Origin: RGIG3077 sp045541475
GTDB taxonomy: Bacteria > Bacillota > Clostridia > Oscillospirales > Ruminococcaceae
Length of the DNA: 64,000 nucleotides
Reading direction: 5' to 3'
NCBI GenBank assembly: GCA_045541475.1
Contig: JAZQJI010000034.1
Location: forward strand, 3,088-67,087
The notes under the pieces were generated by a model. That model searched no databases. It was not told the origin of the DNA and saw only the letters and a program-made list of their open reading frames with translations. Position 1 is the first letter of the stretch. The number at the start of each line of letters is the position of its first letter. Positions 32,987 through 41,792 of the stretch are shown here, piece by piece. The position numbers were made by a program, and so were the translations under genes.

Positions 32987-33742
32987 ATGGTTGATGTAAA
33001 AAACAGATGGTGCCTTATTACAGGCGCAAGCAGAGGTATAGGCAAACTGATTGCCGGTGAAATGGCAAAGTACGGTGCAAATCTTATTTTGCACAGCAGA
33101 AGCAAAGCACACACCGCACAGCTTGAGGAAGAATACAAAAAATTAGGTATTGAATGTTTTTCTGTTGAGGCTGATTTGAATGATCTTGCAAGCGTAGAAA
33201 AAATGCTTGAAGAAATTGACCAAAGCGGAAAGCGCGTTGACATTGTTTTTAACGATGCAGGCCTGCAGATCGCTTACAGAACGGATTATTATTCCACACC
33301 GTTTTCGGATTATCTTGTAAGCTTTAACGTAAACACAATTGCACCTATGATGATTTGCTATCACTTTTTGCCCAAGATGATCGAATACGGATTTGGCAGA
33401 GTGATTAACACGACAAGCGGCATTGATGGCGAACCCGAGCAAGCAGGATATTCTGCGGCAAAAGCGGCATTAAACAAGGTTACGCTTGATATTGCACGAA
33501 AGCTTGACGGCACTGACGTTATCCTTTCTCTTTCCGATCCCGGCTGGTGCCGCACCGACCTTGGCGGTCCTCACGCACCCAACGCACCCGAAAGCACAAT
33601 CCCCGGAATGATTGTTGGCGCTTTTGTTGATGACAAGCGCAGCGGCAGACTTTTCGGCGCACAAGAATATACCGGGCTTACCTTAGAGCAGGCTGTGCAA
33701 AAGGCAGCTGACGCTCCCTCGGTATCCGTTAACGCAAGATAA
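32987..33742 (+). CDS. short-chain dehydrogenase/reductase
   Basis: A classical SDR of 251 residues. The cofactor loop is TGASRGIG, the catalytic motif YSAAKAA has the Tyr and Lys, and NTTSG carries the Ser. The position after the second beta strand reads LHSRSK, which favours NADP(H). The substrate cannot be deduced; distant relatives include 3-oxoacyl-ACP reductase and sugar dehydrogenases. It lies 39 bp after gpsA with SD GGGGG and may be read with it; it ends at a strong terminator. Confidence 0.85.
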   Translation: MVDVKNRWCLITGASRGIGKLIAGEMAKYGANLILHSRSKAHTAQLEEEYKKLGIECFSVEADLNDLASVEKMLEEIDQSGKRVDIVFNDAGLQIAYRTDYYSTPFSDYLVSFNVNTIAPMMICYHFLPKMIEYGFGRVINTTSGIDGEPEQAGYSAAKAALNKVTLDIARKLDGTDVILSLSDPGWCRTDLGGPHAPNAPESTIPGMIVGAFVDDKRSGRLFGAQEYTGLTLEQAVQKAADAPSVSVNAR

Positions 33743-33754
33743 AAAGGCATAACA

Positions 33755-33790
33755 AAACGCTTTCCGAAAATAAAACGGAAAGCGTTTTTT
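33755..33790 (+). terminator. terminator after the SDR gene
   Basis: AAACGCTTTCCG pairs with CGGAAAGCGTTT (12 bp, 9-nt loop) and is followed by TTT; it lies between convergent genes. Confidence 0.88.
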
Positions 33791-33816
33791 GTTTGTTATT
33801 ACGTTACTTATTGGCG

Positions 33817-34326
33817 TCAGACTTTCTCTGCTTCGTACCATTCATCAAGATCGGCGTCTTTTTTTAATTGCGGATTATTCGATAGAATTGCTTGTAAAAC
33901 GCGATATAATTCCGTTGCCGAAAAACTTGTGTTAGTGCTCGACGACTTTGAAAACAATACCGTCTTTGACTTTTCGTGTTCCACAATCAACATACCCGCT
34001 TTTGAACCGTATGCGGACGTAATGCATCCTCTTAACCATGCAACATCTTTTATTTCGTAGACTTTTTTGGCTGTTTGTATAAATACAACACCGTTTTCAA
34101 TCCAATAATACCCCTTTTTTAAAAATAACGGAGTGTTTTCTGTGCGTTTATAGTACAATATAGCACCGAGTATCGCCAAAATTGCATTAATCATTAAAAA
34201 AATCATATCACTAATGTCAGCGAGCGATAAAATTATGAGTAATATTACGAAAACAATCGGTACGATAAGCCCTGCGCATAAAATTCTGAAATACCAACGC
34301 TGATATGTAAATTCGGTTTTTTTCAT
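33817..34326 (-). CDS. two-helix membrane protein with PH-like cytosolic domain
   Basis: 169 residues: two adjacent transmembrane helices (ILCAGLIVPIVFVILLIIL and MIFLMINAILAILGAILYY), then a soluble domain (GYYWIENGVVFIQTAKKVYEIKDVAWLRGCITSAY...) whose alternating strands resemble bacterial PH (bPH) domains. Function unknown. The ATG at 34326 has GGAGG upstream; a TTG 24 nt earlier is not supported. Monocistronic with its own promoter; the nearby SDR gene converges on it. Confidence 0.65.
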   Translation of the reverse strand: MKKTEFTYQRWYFRILCAGLIVPIVFVILLIILSLADISDMIFLMINAILAILGAILYYKRTENTPLFLKKGYYWIENGVVFIQTAKKVYEIKDVAWLRGCITSAYGSKAGMLIVEHEKSKTVLFSKSSSTNTSFSATELYRVLQAILSNNPQLKKDADLDEWYEAEKV

Positions 34327-34367
34327 ATCTTTCGTTCCTCCGAAGATCAAGCATTGTTGTTGCTTAA

Positions 34368-34396
34368 ATTATAATGCACATCGGATAAAAAGTCAA
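34368..34396 (-). promoter_or_regulatory. sigma-A-type promoter for the PH-like membrane protein
   Basis: On the minus strand, TTGACT (34391-34396), a 17-nt spacer and TATAAT (34368-34373). Confidence 0.78.
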
Positions 34397-34403
34397 CAAA
34401 AAT

Positions 34404-34422
34404 GGGCGGAGATTATCCGCCC
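34404..34422 (-). terminator. terminator of the uvrB-GNAT-uvrA operon
   Basis: GGGCGGA pairs with TCCGCCC around a GATTA loop, then ATTTTTG on the minus strand. It abuts the next gene's promoter. Confidence 0.82.
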
Positions 34423-34441
34423 GTAAATATATGCAAAAATT

Positions 34442-37264
34442 TTAATCAAGCGCTTTCTTTAAATAACATCCCGTGTAGGATTTTTCATTTGCGGCAACCT
34501 CTTCGGGTGTGCCCTGCGCAACCACGCAGCCGCCTTTGTTTCCGCCTTCGGGCCCTAAATCTATAATATGGTCGGCGCACTTGATAAGGTGCAGATTGTG
34601 TTCGATAACAACCACGGTATTTCCTGCATCAACAAGCTTTTGCAAAACTTCAATCAGTTTGTGCACGTCTGCTGTGTGCAGACCTGTTGTAGGCTCATCA
34701 AGCACATAAAGCGTTTTGCCCGTTGATCTGCGTGAAAGCTCGGTTGCAAGCTTTACACGCTGTGCTTCACCGCCTGAAAGGGTAGTAGCGCTTTGCCCTA
34801 TTTTGATATACCCTAAGCCTACATCCTGTAAGGTTTTAAGCTTTCTTGATATTTTGGGCAGTGCCTCAAAGAACTCAACGCCCTCGTCAACGGTCATTTC
34901 AAGCACATCATATATATTTTTGCCCTTGTAGCGTACCTCTAAGGTTTCGCGGTTGTATCTTTCGCCCTTGCACACCTCGCAGGGAACGTAAATATCGGGG
35001 AGAAAATGCATTTCAATCTTTACAATACCGTCGCCCTTGCACGCTTCACATCTACCGCCCTTTACGTTAAACGAAAAGCGACCTGCGCCGTAGCCACGCA
35101 TTTTTGCTTCTTGCGTTTGTGCAAAAAGTTCTCGGATATGGGTGAAAAGACCGGTGTATGTTGCAGGGTTGGAACTTGGCATTCTGCCAATGGGACTTTG
35201 GTCAATTGCAATAACCTTATCAAGATGCTCAAGCCCTGTCATTTCCTTGAATTTTGTCGCTTTTGCTCTTGCACGGTTAAGCTTGTTTGCAAGATGCTTG
35301 TACAAAATGCCGTTTATCAGCGATGACTTGCCGCTGCCCGAAACACCCGTTACGCACACAAGCTCGCCAAGCGGTATTTTAACATCAATATTTTTCAGAT
35401 TGTTTGCAAATGCGCCCTTTATTTCAAGGTAATTTCCGTTGCCGCTTCTTCTTGCAAGGGGAGTGGCGATTTTATATTCGCCGCTTAAATACTTGCCCGT
35501 TATTGAATCTTTACACTTTAAAAGCTGCTTGGGCGTGCCAGAAAAGATTATATTTCCGCCGTTAACGCCCGCTCCGGGACCGATATCTACGATATGGTCG
35601 CAGGCAAGCATTGTATCTTCATCATGTTCAACAACAATCAAAGTATTGCCCTGGTCGGTAAGGCGGCGCAGTGTGCCGATAAGCTTATCATTATCACGCT
35701 GATGCAGACCAATGCTCGGTTCATCAAGAATATACAGAACGCCCACAAGCGAAGAGCCTATCTGCGTTGCAAGCCTTATTCGCTGGCTTTCGCCGCCCGA
35801 AAGCGAGCCTGCACCTCGGCTTAACGTTAAATAATCAAGACCTACGCTTACCAAAAATCCAAGTCTGTCCTTGATTTCTTTTATTATAAGCGCAGCAATC
35901 TTCATTTCACGCTCGCTTAGCTGCAATTCTTCAAAGAATTTGAGTGCGTCTGCAATTGAAAGGTCAGTCAGCTCACTTATGTTAAGTCCGCCCACGGTAA
36001 CGGCAAGCACTTCTTCACGCAGACGTTTACCGCCGCAACTCTCGCACTCAACATCTGTCATGTAAGCGCAAAGCTCATCGTGTGCGGCATCTGTGTGCGC
36101 TTCCTTAAATCTGCGTTCAAGATTGTTTATAACGCCTTCAAAAGCGTGGTAGTATATTCCGCCGCCCCATTCCTTCGGGCGCTTTAATTCAAGCTTGCGG
36201 TTGTTTGTGCCGTAAAGGAACAAATCAAGCTCTTCATCTTTTAGGTTTTTAATGGGCGTATCAAGCGATATGCCGTATTCCTTTGATATTGCGTTGTAAT
36301 ACATATAGGCAAATGTGCCTTCGGTTAACGTATTCCAACCGCTTGCTTTTATAGCACCCTGATTGATTGAAAGCTCCTTATCGGGCACAACGAGTTCGCG
36401 GTCAATTTTCTGAAAAAATCCCAAACCCGTGCAGGTAGGGCACGCACCGAATGGGCTGTTGAACGAGAACATTCTCGGTGCGAGCTCTTCAAGGCTGATA
36501 TCATGGTCGGGGCAGGCATAGTTTTGAGAAAAAAGTATTTCTTCAACGTCAACAATATCTGCAATAACAAGTCCGCCCGATAAATCAAGCGCAGTTTCAA
36601 TGCTGTCGGCAAGTCTTGATTGTATGCCTTCCTTAATAACAAGTCTGTCAACAACAACTTCAATGTTGTGCTTTTTGTTTTTGTCGGGCTTGATTTTTTC
36701 TGATAAATCATACATACTGCCGTCAATGCGTATGCGCACATATCCCGATTTGCGTATATCGTCAATTTCTTTCAAATGCTCGCCCTTGCGTCCTCTTACA
36801 ACGGGTGCAAGGATTTGGATTTTTGTGCGTTCCTCAAATGAGAGCAACTTGTCAACAATTTGATCAACTGTCTGCTGCTTGATTTCCTTGTGGCAGATAG
36901 GACAGTGCGGAACGCCTATGCGTGCGTAAAGCAAACGCAGATAATCGTAAATTTCCGTAACTGTGCCCACTGTTGAGCGGGGGTTGCGAGATGTGGTTTT
37001 CTGGTCGATTGATATAGCGGGGGAGAGCCCTTCGATGCTGTCAACATCGGGCTTGTCCATTTGCCCCAAAAACTGCCTTGCATAAGAAGAAAGGCTTTCA
37101 ACATATCGTCTTTGTCCATCAGCAAAAATGGTATCAAACGCAAGCGATGATTTGCCCGAGCCTGAAAGCCCCGTAACCACAATAAATTTATCTCTGGGCA
37201 GTTCTAAATCTACGTTCTTTAAATTATGCTCTCTTGCGCCTTTAATTATAATTTTATCCTGCAT
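34442..37264 (-). CDS. uvrA: excinuclease ABC subunit A
   Basis: The damage-recognition ATPase of nucleotide excision repair, 940 residues. Two ABC modules are complete: Walker A GLSGSGKSSLAFD and GVSGSGKSSLING, signature LSGGESQRIRLA and LSGGEAQRVKLA, and zinc modules CPxC/CxxC (CPICHKE, CPTCTG, CEACKG, CEVCKG). Length is normal. It is the last gene of a uvrB-GNAT-uvrA transcript on the minus strand. Confidence 0.98.
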   Translation of the reverse strand: MQDKIIIKGAREHNLKNVDLELPRDKFIVVTGLSGSGKSSLAFDTIFADGQRRYVESLSSYARQFLGQMDKPDVDSIEGLSPAISIDQKTTSRNPRSTVGTVTEIYDYLRLLYARIGVPHCPICHKEIKQQTVDQIVDKLLSFEERTKIQILAPVVRGRKGEHLKEIDDIRKSGYVRIRIDGSMYDLSEKIKPDKNKKHNIEVVVDRLVIKEGIQSRLADSIETALDLSGGLVIADIVDVEEILFSQNYACPDHDISLEELAPRMFSFNSPFGACPTCTGLGFFQKIDRELVVPDKELSINQGAIKASGWNTLTEGTFAYMYYNAISKEYGISLDTPIKNLKDEELDLFLYGTNNRKLELKRPKEWGGGIYYHAFEGVINNLERRFKEAHTDAAHDELCAYMTDVECESCGGKRLREEVLAVTVGGLNISELTDLSIADALKFFEELQLSEREMKIAALIIKEIKDRLGFLVSVGLDYLTLSRGAGSLSGGESQRIRLATQIGSSLVGVLYILDEPSIGLHQRDNDKLIGTLRRLTDQGNTLIVVEHDEDTMLACDHIVDIGPGAGVNGGNIIFSGTPKQLLKCKDSITGKYLSGEYKIATPLARRSGNGNYLEIKGAFANNLKNIDVKIPLGELVCVTGVSGSGKSSLINGILYKHLANKLNRARAKATKFKEMTGLEHLDKVIAIDQSPIGRMPSSNPATYTGLFTHIRELFAQTQEAKMRGYGAGRFSFNVKGGRCEACKGDGIVKIEMHFLPDIYVPCEVCKGERYNRETLEVRYKGKNIYDVLEMTVDEGVEFFEALPKISRKLKTLQDVGLGYIKIGQSATTLSGGEAQRVKLATELSRRSTGKTLYVLDEPTTGLHTADVHKLIEVLQKLVDAGNTVVVIEHNLHLIKCADHIIDLGPEGGNKGGCVVAQGTPEEVAANEKSYTGCYLKKALD

Positions 37265-37287
37265 AAATTCAGTGTTTTGTTCTCCCT

Positions 37288-37752
37288 TTAAAAATAAAAC
37301 TTCATCGGTCTGTATACTGTATCTTCAACAAAGCCGTGCTTTTTGTAAAGCGGTTCGCCCATTTTGGTTGCACGCAGTTCAATGTGGTCAAGCTCCATGG
37401 TTTTGCCAAATTCAAGCATTTGCTTTACTAAATTGGAAGCAATACCCATTCTTCTGTAATTGGGGTTTGTGTAAACATTCATAACAATAGCCATGCGTCC
37501 CGTGGGAAAACGAGGGCTTGCGGGCTTTTCCTGAATTATCAAAAACAGTGAGCCTACATTTTCACCATTGTCCGATATTGCAATAAATGCATGAAAATCC
37601 TTATCCATGTGTTTTTCAAAATAATCGGGCAGCAATTGCATCATCATATCGATTTCGCCCAACGGCATATCACTGTATTCTTCATACATATATGCTTTTC
37701 TGAATTCAACAAGTCTTGGTATATCGTTTAAATCCGCTTTTTTGTATATCAT
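37288..37752 (-). CDS. GNAT-family N-acetyltransferase
   Basis: A 154-residue acetyltransferase. The acetyl-CoA loop is NYRRMGIASNLVKQML, preceded by the beta4 segment RMAIVMNVYTNP, and the C-terminal LYKKHGFVEDTVYRPM is typical. Substrate unknown. It lies between uvrB (30 bp) and uvrA (23 bp) in the same operon, an arrangement that does not by itself imply a repair function. Confidence 0.85.
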   Translation of the reverse strand: MIYKKADLNDIPRLVEFRKAYMYEEYSDMPLGEIDMMMQLLPDYFEKHMDKDFHAFIAISDNGENVGSLFLIIQEKPASPRFPTGRMAIVMNVYTNPNYRRMGIASNLVKQMLEFGKTMELDHIELRATKMGEPLYKKHGFVEDTVYRPMKFYF

Positions 37753-37782
37753 TTTATGTCACTTCTCTCGAAAAATTAGTTT

Positions 37783-39750
37783 TTATTGCATACTGTTTTT
37801 CAGTTCCGTTATCTTATCACGCAAAAGTGCGGCGTGCTCAAATTCAAGCAGTTTTGCCGCTTCTTTCATCTGTGCGGTCAGCTTGTTGATAAGCTCCAGC
37901 TTTTCCTTTTTGCTCAAATTCAAGCCGTAATCTTTTGAAGATACCTTTTCCTTTGATGTTATTTCCAGCACATCACGGATATCTTTTATAACGGTTTTTG
38001 GTACAATGCCGTGTTTTTCGTTGTAATCGGTCTGAATTTTGCGGCGGCGCTCGGTTTCCGTTATGGCATTGTACATAGAATCGGTAACGCAGTCGGCATA
38101 CATAATAACCGTACCGTTTGCGTTTCTCGCCGCTCTGCCTATGGTCTGTATAAGTGAACGCTCGCTTCGCAAAAAGCCTTCCTTATCGGCATCTAAAATC
38201 GCCACAAGCGAAACCTCGGGAATATCAAGTCCTTCACGCAGCAAGTTGATACCTACAAGCACGTCAAACTCGCCAAGACGCAGAGAACGGATAATTTCCA
38301 TACGTTCAATCGTGTCTATATCATGATGCATATATCGCACCCTGATGTCAAGATTTTTGAGATACGCCGTTAAATCTTCCGCCATTTTTTTGGTCAGCGT
38401 TGTTATAAGCACACGCTCACTTTTTTCAGAACGCTCGTTAATTTCAAACACAAGGTCTTCTATCTGTCCCGCAATGGGCTTTACAATAATTTCGGGGTCA
38501 ACAAGTCCTGTTGGACGTATAACCTGTTCAACAATCCTTGCAGAATGTTGTTTTTCATAATCGCCCGGTGTTGCGCTTACAAAAACAACGCTTTTCATGT
38601 GTTTTTCAAATTCTTCAAATTTTAAAGGGCGGTTATCAAATGCACTCGGAAGTCTGAAGCCGTATTCAACAAGAGTTTCCTTTCTTGCCCTATCACCTGC
38701 AAACATTGCGCGCACCTGCGGAACGGTAACATGGCTTTCGTCAATAATCATTAAAAAGTCATCGGGCAAATGGTCAAGCAGGGTGTATGGAGTTGAATGC
38801 GGTTTACGTCTTGCAAGCACTCTGGAATAGTTTTCAATTCCGCTGCAAAAGCCTATTTCACGCAGCATTTCCATATCGTAATTAGTACGCTGTGCAATTC
38901 GCTGAGCTTCAATCAGCTTGCCGTTTTCTTCAAAAAACTTTACTCTTTCTTCAAGCTCGGCGTAAATATCATCAATTGCATCGTTTAATTTATCACGGCT
39001 AACAATGTAGTGCGAAGAAGGGAAAATCGCCGCATGGGACAAAACTGAAATAACCTCTCCGCTTACAACGTTGATTTCGCTTATTCTGTCAATTTCGTCC
39101 CCAAAAAACTCAATTCTGATAGCTTTGTCGTTTGAGTCGGAGCGGAACACCTCAACGGTATCGCCTCTTACCCTGAATTTGTTACGGGTAAAGTTTACAT
39201 CGTTGCGTTCAAATTGTATTTTCGTCAAATCTGCAATCAGCTTGTCCCTTGATATTTCCATGCCCTGCCTTACCGAAACCATAAGAGAGCGATAATCTTC
39301 GGGGTCGCCGAGAGAATATATGCAGGAAACACTTGCAACAATGATGACGTCCTTGCGCTCTGCCAGCGCACTTGTGGCAGAATGGCGAAGCTTATCTATC
39401 TCATCGTTAACAGATGAATCTTTTTCGATATAGCTGTCAGTGCTGGGAATATACGCTTCGGGGCGATAGTAATCATAATAGGAAACGAAGTATTCAACCG
39501 CATTTTCGGGAAAAAACTCTTTAAACTCGGAGCAAAGCTGCGCCGCCAAGATTTTGTTGGGTGCCAAAACAAGCGTTGGCTTGTTTATCTGCGCAATGAC
39601 ATTTGCCATAGTAAAGGTCTTGCCACTGCCGGTTACGCCAAGCAGGCTTTGCATTCTGTCTCCCGATTTTATGCCATTTACAAGGCTTTCAATCGCTTGA
39701 GGCTGGTCGCCGTTTGGTGAATATGGTGAAACTAATTTGAATTTATCCAT
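37783..39750 (-). CDS. uvrB: excinuclease ABC subunit B
   Basis: The damage-verification helicase of nucleotide excision repair, 655 residues. Walker A is GVTGSGKTFTMAN, the beta-hairpin region contains YYDYYRPEAYIPSTD, and helicase motifs DESH, TLTKKMAEDL and IGRAARN are present. The C-terminal UVR motif (LTAQMKEAAKLLEFEHAALLRDKI) contacts UvrC. It is the first gene of the operon, unusual only in that uvrA follows after an acetyltransferase gene. Confidence 0.98.
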   Translation of the reverse strand: MDKFKLVSPYSPNGDQPQAIESLVNGIKSGDRMQSLLGVTGSGKTFTMANVIAQINKPTLVLAPNKILAAQLCSEFKEFFPENAVEYFVSYYDYYRPEAYIPSTDSYIEKDSSVNDEIDKLRHSATSALAERKDVIIVASVSCIYSLGDPEDYRSLMVSVRQGMEISRDKLIADLTKIQFERNDVNFTRNKFRVRGDTVEVFRSDSNDKAIRIEFFGDEIDRISEINVVSGEVISVLSHAAIFPSSHYIVSRDKLNDAIDDIYAELEERVKFFEENGKLIEAQRIAQRTNYDMEMLREIGFCSGIENYSRVLARRKPHSTPYTLLDHLPDDFLMIIDESHVTVPQVRAMFAGDRARKETLVEYGFRLPSAFDNRPLKFEEFEKHMKSVVFVSATPGDYEKQHSARIVEQVIRPTGLVDPEIIVKPIAGQIEDLVFEINERSEKSERVLITTLTKKMAEDLTAYLKNLDIRVRYMHHDIDTIERMEIIRSLRLGEFDVLVGINLLREGLDIPEVSLVAILDADKEGFLRSERSLIQTIGRAARNANGTVIMYADCVTDSMYNAITETERRRKIQTDYNEKHGIVPKTVIKDIRDVLEITSKEKVSSKDYGLNLSKKEKLELINKLTAQMKEAAKLLEFEHAALLRDKITELKNSMQ

Positions 39751-39813
39751 TATCGAAAGCCCTTTCTAAAAGAATACTGCCATGTTATTATACCACAAGA
39801 TTATGAATAATTA

Positions 39814-39860
39814 AAGAGGACGCTTGATTTTTACAGCTAAAAAATCAAATTCGTCCTCTT
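39814..39860 (-). terminator. terminator of the Thr-rich protein/ATPase operon
   Basis: AAGAGGACG pairs with CGTCCTCTT and inner TTGATTTTT with AAAAATCAA. On the minus strand it is followed by TAATTATTC, and a possible -10 of uvrB (TATAAT, 39787-39792) lies just beyond. Confidence 0.75.
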
Positions 39861-39882
39861 GTTTTTTATTATATGTTTGTTT

Positions 39883-40491
39883 TTAATGATTTAAAAGAAA
39901 GTTGCTTATCTTTTCGATTAAACGCTGCATTTTTTCTTCAAATCCGCATGAATTATCTATAACCGCAAAATTCGGGTGGATTTTCCAAGCAGCTTCAAGT
40001 TTGCTGTCAAGTGCGGCGGCTTGTTCAAGCGTTTCTATTCTGGCACCGTTGTTGTCGATTGTGTAAAAGCTTTCTGCACCTTTAGCGCATGATACAAGGT
40101 GAAAAACCGCGTCGTATTTGTTGCAAAAATCGCTCTCAGTCATTCCGATATATTCAAGCGCGGCTGCAAACTCATCATCGTTCATGTAGGCTTTATTATC
40201 CATAAGTCCTCTATCGCAGACAATAAGGATTTTTTCGGCAGCCATTGTGCGCGCCGCTTGCTCAAAAATATCTTCCTTTGCAATTTGCAGCTTTATCTGA
40301 CATTTCTGATATTCAAGGCAAGTGCCGCAGGTCCACGGGGCAACACCGCCGGTTATAAGCTCTGTTGCGGTTTCGGGTACAAACAAAACGGTGTATCCGA
40401 TTTTTTCAAAAGCATCTTTTATCCAACTCATCGCTGTAGATTTGCCTGCGCACGGTCCGCCTGTAATAACGATTTTAGTGATTTTTATCAT
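39883..40491 (-). CDS. AAA_28/NadR-like P-loop ATPase
   Basis: A 202-residue nucleotide-binding protein. Walker A is GGPCAGKSTAMSWI, and ILIVCDRGLMDNKAY is a Walker B/lid-like segment; FVPETATEL follows the first strand, as in the AAA_28 (NadR ATPase-like) group. Such proteins behave as small-molecule kinases or unknown ATPases; no adenylyl-transferase domain is present. A CxxC-like run (TCGTCLEYQKC) could bind metal. It lies 15 bp downstream of the Thr-rich membrane protein and shares its terminator. Confidence 0.8.
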   Translation of the reverse strand: MIKITKIVITGGPCAGKSTAMSWIKDAFEKIGYTVLFVPETATELITGGVAPWTCGTCLEYQKCQIKLQIAKEDIFEQAARTMAAEKILIVCDRGLMDNKAYMNDDEFAAALEYIGMTESDFCNKYDAVFHLVSCAKGAESFYTIDNNGARIETLEQAAALDSKLEAAWKIHPNFAVIDNSCGFEEKMQRLIEKISNFLLNH

Positions 40492-40506
40492 TATGTATTC
40501 ACCACA

Positions 40507-41505
40507 TTAATAAAGCAGCGCTGAGCCGTAGTATGTCATTTCTTTGTTGGTAGTTATTGTGCCGACTTCTTTTGAGTATCTTCCCCATGTAAGCGTTACC
40601 GAAGCACCGCTCGGTACAGAAATCACACCCTCGGAGCTTCTTGCAATAGTTACACTTCCGGTTGTTCCATCAGAAAGAGTGTAGTTGAAGGTGGTTTCAG
40701 ATCTGCTTAAGTTATTAATTGTGAGATTGACTTTTTGTACCGCTGGGGTGGTAGTTGTTGTTGTTGCCTTTGTTGTGGTAGTTGTAACCTTTTTGGTTGT
40801 AGTGGTTGTTGCTTTTTTGGTTGTAGTGGTAGTAACCTTTTTGGTTGTGGTAGTTGTTGCCTTTTTAGTTGTTGTGGTAGTTGTAACCTTTTTGGTGGTC
40901 GTTGTTCTTGCGGGCGGAGCAGTTACAGTAGCAGCGGTTGTGGTAACTTTTGTTGTTACAACGCTTGGCGGTGCACCCGTTACGGCAGTTGTTGTCGAAA
41001 CAGGAATTGTAGTAACAACTGTGGCAGTGGTTGTTGTGCCGGTGCCTTCGGTTGTGGTAGCCGCAGTAGTTGTTGTGTTGGTTGCAGTTATGATAATACC
41101 TGTTATTTCAGGTGCGTCATCAGAAACCGCTGTATCAGCAACTGTTGTATCTGCGTTGGCAACTGTTGTTGTCGCAGTGATAGTTGTTGTGCTTTCTTCA
41201 GAATCGTCAACGCTTACGATAGCGTTTACAGCATTGTTGCCGCCGTCATTTCCATTGTTTTTGTTTTTGCGTGCAATGCCTGCAATTGCTATTCCTAAAA
41301 TAAGAATTACCAAGAGCAGAATAATCAATATCAGCAAAAGCTTTTTCTTTTTTTCCTTATCTTTTGCGGCAGTAGGAGAAGTAGGCTCAATAAAAATATC
41401 TACAATATCATCGGGGTCAATCATAGGTTCATAACCCTCGAGCATAGGAAAATTCATATGTTGCATGTCATTGTTATCGTTTTCAGGAATATTTCTGTTA
41501 TCCAA
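40507..41505 (-). CDS. Thr-rich single-span surface protein
   Basis: 332 residues with type II topology: an acidic cytosolic N-terminus of about 50 residues, a Lys cluster (DKEKKKK), one transmembrane helix (LLLILIILLLVILILGIAIAG, about 51-71), then an extracellular stalk of about 180 residues made almost only of Thr, Ala and Val. The stalk ends in repeats of the form KKxTTTTT (residues about 200-250). A C-terminal beta-rich domain of about 75 residues follows (VNLTINNLSRSETTFNYTLSDG, SVTIARSSEGVISVPSG). Thr stalks of this kind are often O-glycosylated in bacteria; that is inference. No LPxTG. It heads an operon with the AAA_28 ATPase. Confidence 0.8.
   Translation of the reverse strand: MDNRNIPENDNNDMQHMNFPMLEGYEPMIDPDDIVDIFIEPTSPTAAKDKEKKKKLLLILIILLLVILILGIAIAGIARKNKNNGNDGGNNAVNAIVSVDDSEESTTTITATTTVANADTTVADTAVSDDAPEITGIIITATNTTTTAATTTEGTGTTTTATVVTTIPVSTTTAVTGAPPSVVTTKVTTTAATVTAPPARTTTTKKVTTTTTTKKATTTTTKKVTTTTTKKATTTTTKKVTTTTTKATTTTTTPAVQKVNLTINNLSRSETTFNYTLSDGTTGSVTIARSSEGVISVPSGASVTLTWGRYSKEVGTITTNKEMTYYGSALLY
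40738..40915 (-). repeat. coding repeat: KKxTTTTT units in the Thr stalk
   Basis: Roughly 24-nt units encode Lys-Lys-(Val/Ala)-Thr-Thr-Thr-Thr-Thr, about seven imperfect copies. Codons differ between copies, so the protein pattern rather than the DNA is conserved. It is not a CRISPR: no spacers, and translation is uninterrupted. Confidence 0.8.
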
Positions 41506-41558
41506 AATTCATTCCTCCCTTGTTGTGTTTTTTTAGTGACAGCACTTTTCTATATACC

Positions 41559-41587
41559 ATTATATCACGCGAAAATCGAGATATCAA
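41559..41587 (-). promoter_or_regulatory. sigma-A-type promoter for the Thr-rich protein operon
   Basis: On the minus strand, TTGATA (41582-41587), a 17-nt spacer and TATAAT (41559-41564). Confidence 0.78.
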
Positions 41588-41707
41588 GGTGAATTTTTCA
41601 AATTTACATAAATGCCACAAATTATTCCATATATCAATATTTGATGACATAGCGGCAATTAAACGATTTTTAACGCGATTTTGCGATAAATTTGTGCATT
41701 ATACATA

Positions 41708-41736
41708 TTGACTTTGGAAGCTTTTTCATATAAAAT
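41708..41736 (+). promoter_or_regulatory. sigma-A-type promoter for the acidic lipoprotein gene
   Basis: TTGACT, a 17-nt spacer and TAAAAT (41731-41736), followed within a few nucleotides by a terminator-like hairpin. Confidence 0.65.
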
Positions 41737-41740
41737 TATT

Positions 41741-41775
41741 ACGGCGCATAAAATGATATGTGCCGTATTTTTTAT
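41741..41775 (+). terminator. terminator-like hairpin in the leader of the acidic lipoprotein gene
   Basis: ACGGCGCATA pairs with TATGTGCCGT (10 bp, one G-U, 6-nt loop), then ATTTTTTAT. It lies between the promoter and the coding start at 41793, with no gene upstream that it could serve. Confidence 0.65.
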
Positions 41776-41792
41776 AGAAAGAGTGTTGAAAT

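Noticed and set aside
40738..40915. Possible CRISPR from regular short repeats
   Set aside because: The repeats encode continuous KKxTTTTT protein units without spacers. The 87-bp and 105-bp repeats near 48.3-48.9 kb are likewise coding.
40685..41434. Val-rich and Cys/Gly-rich frames opposite the Thr-rich protein
   Set aside because: These are reverse readings of Thr codon repeats, not separate genes.
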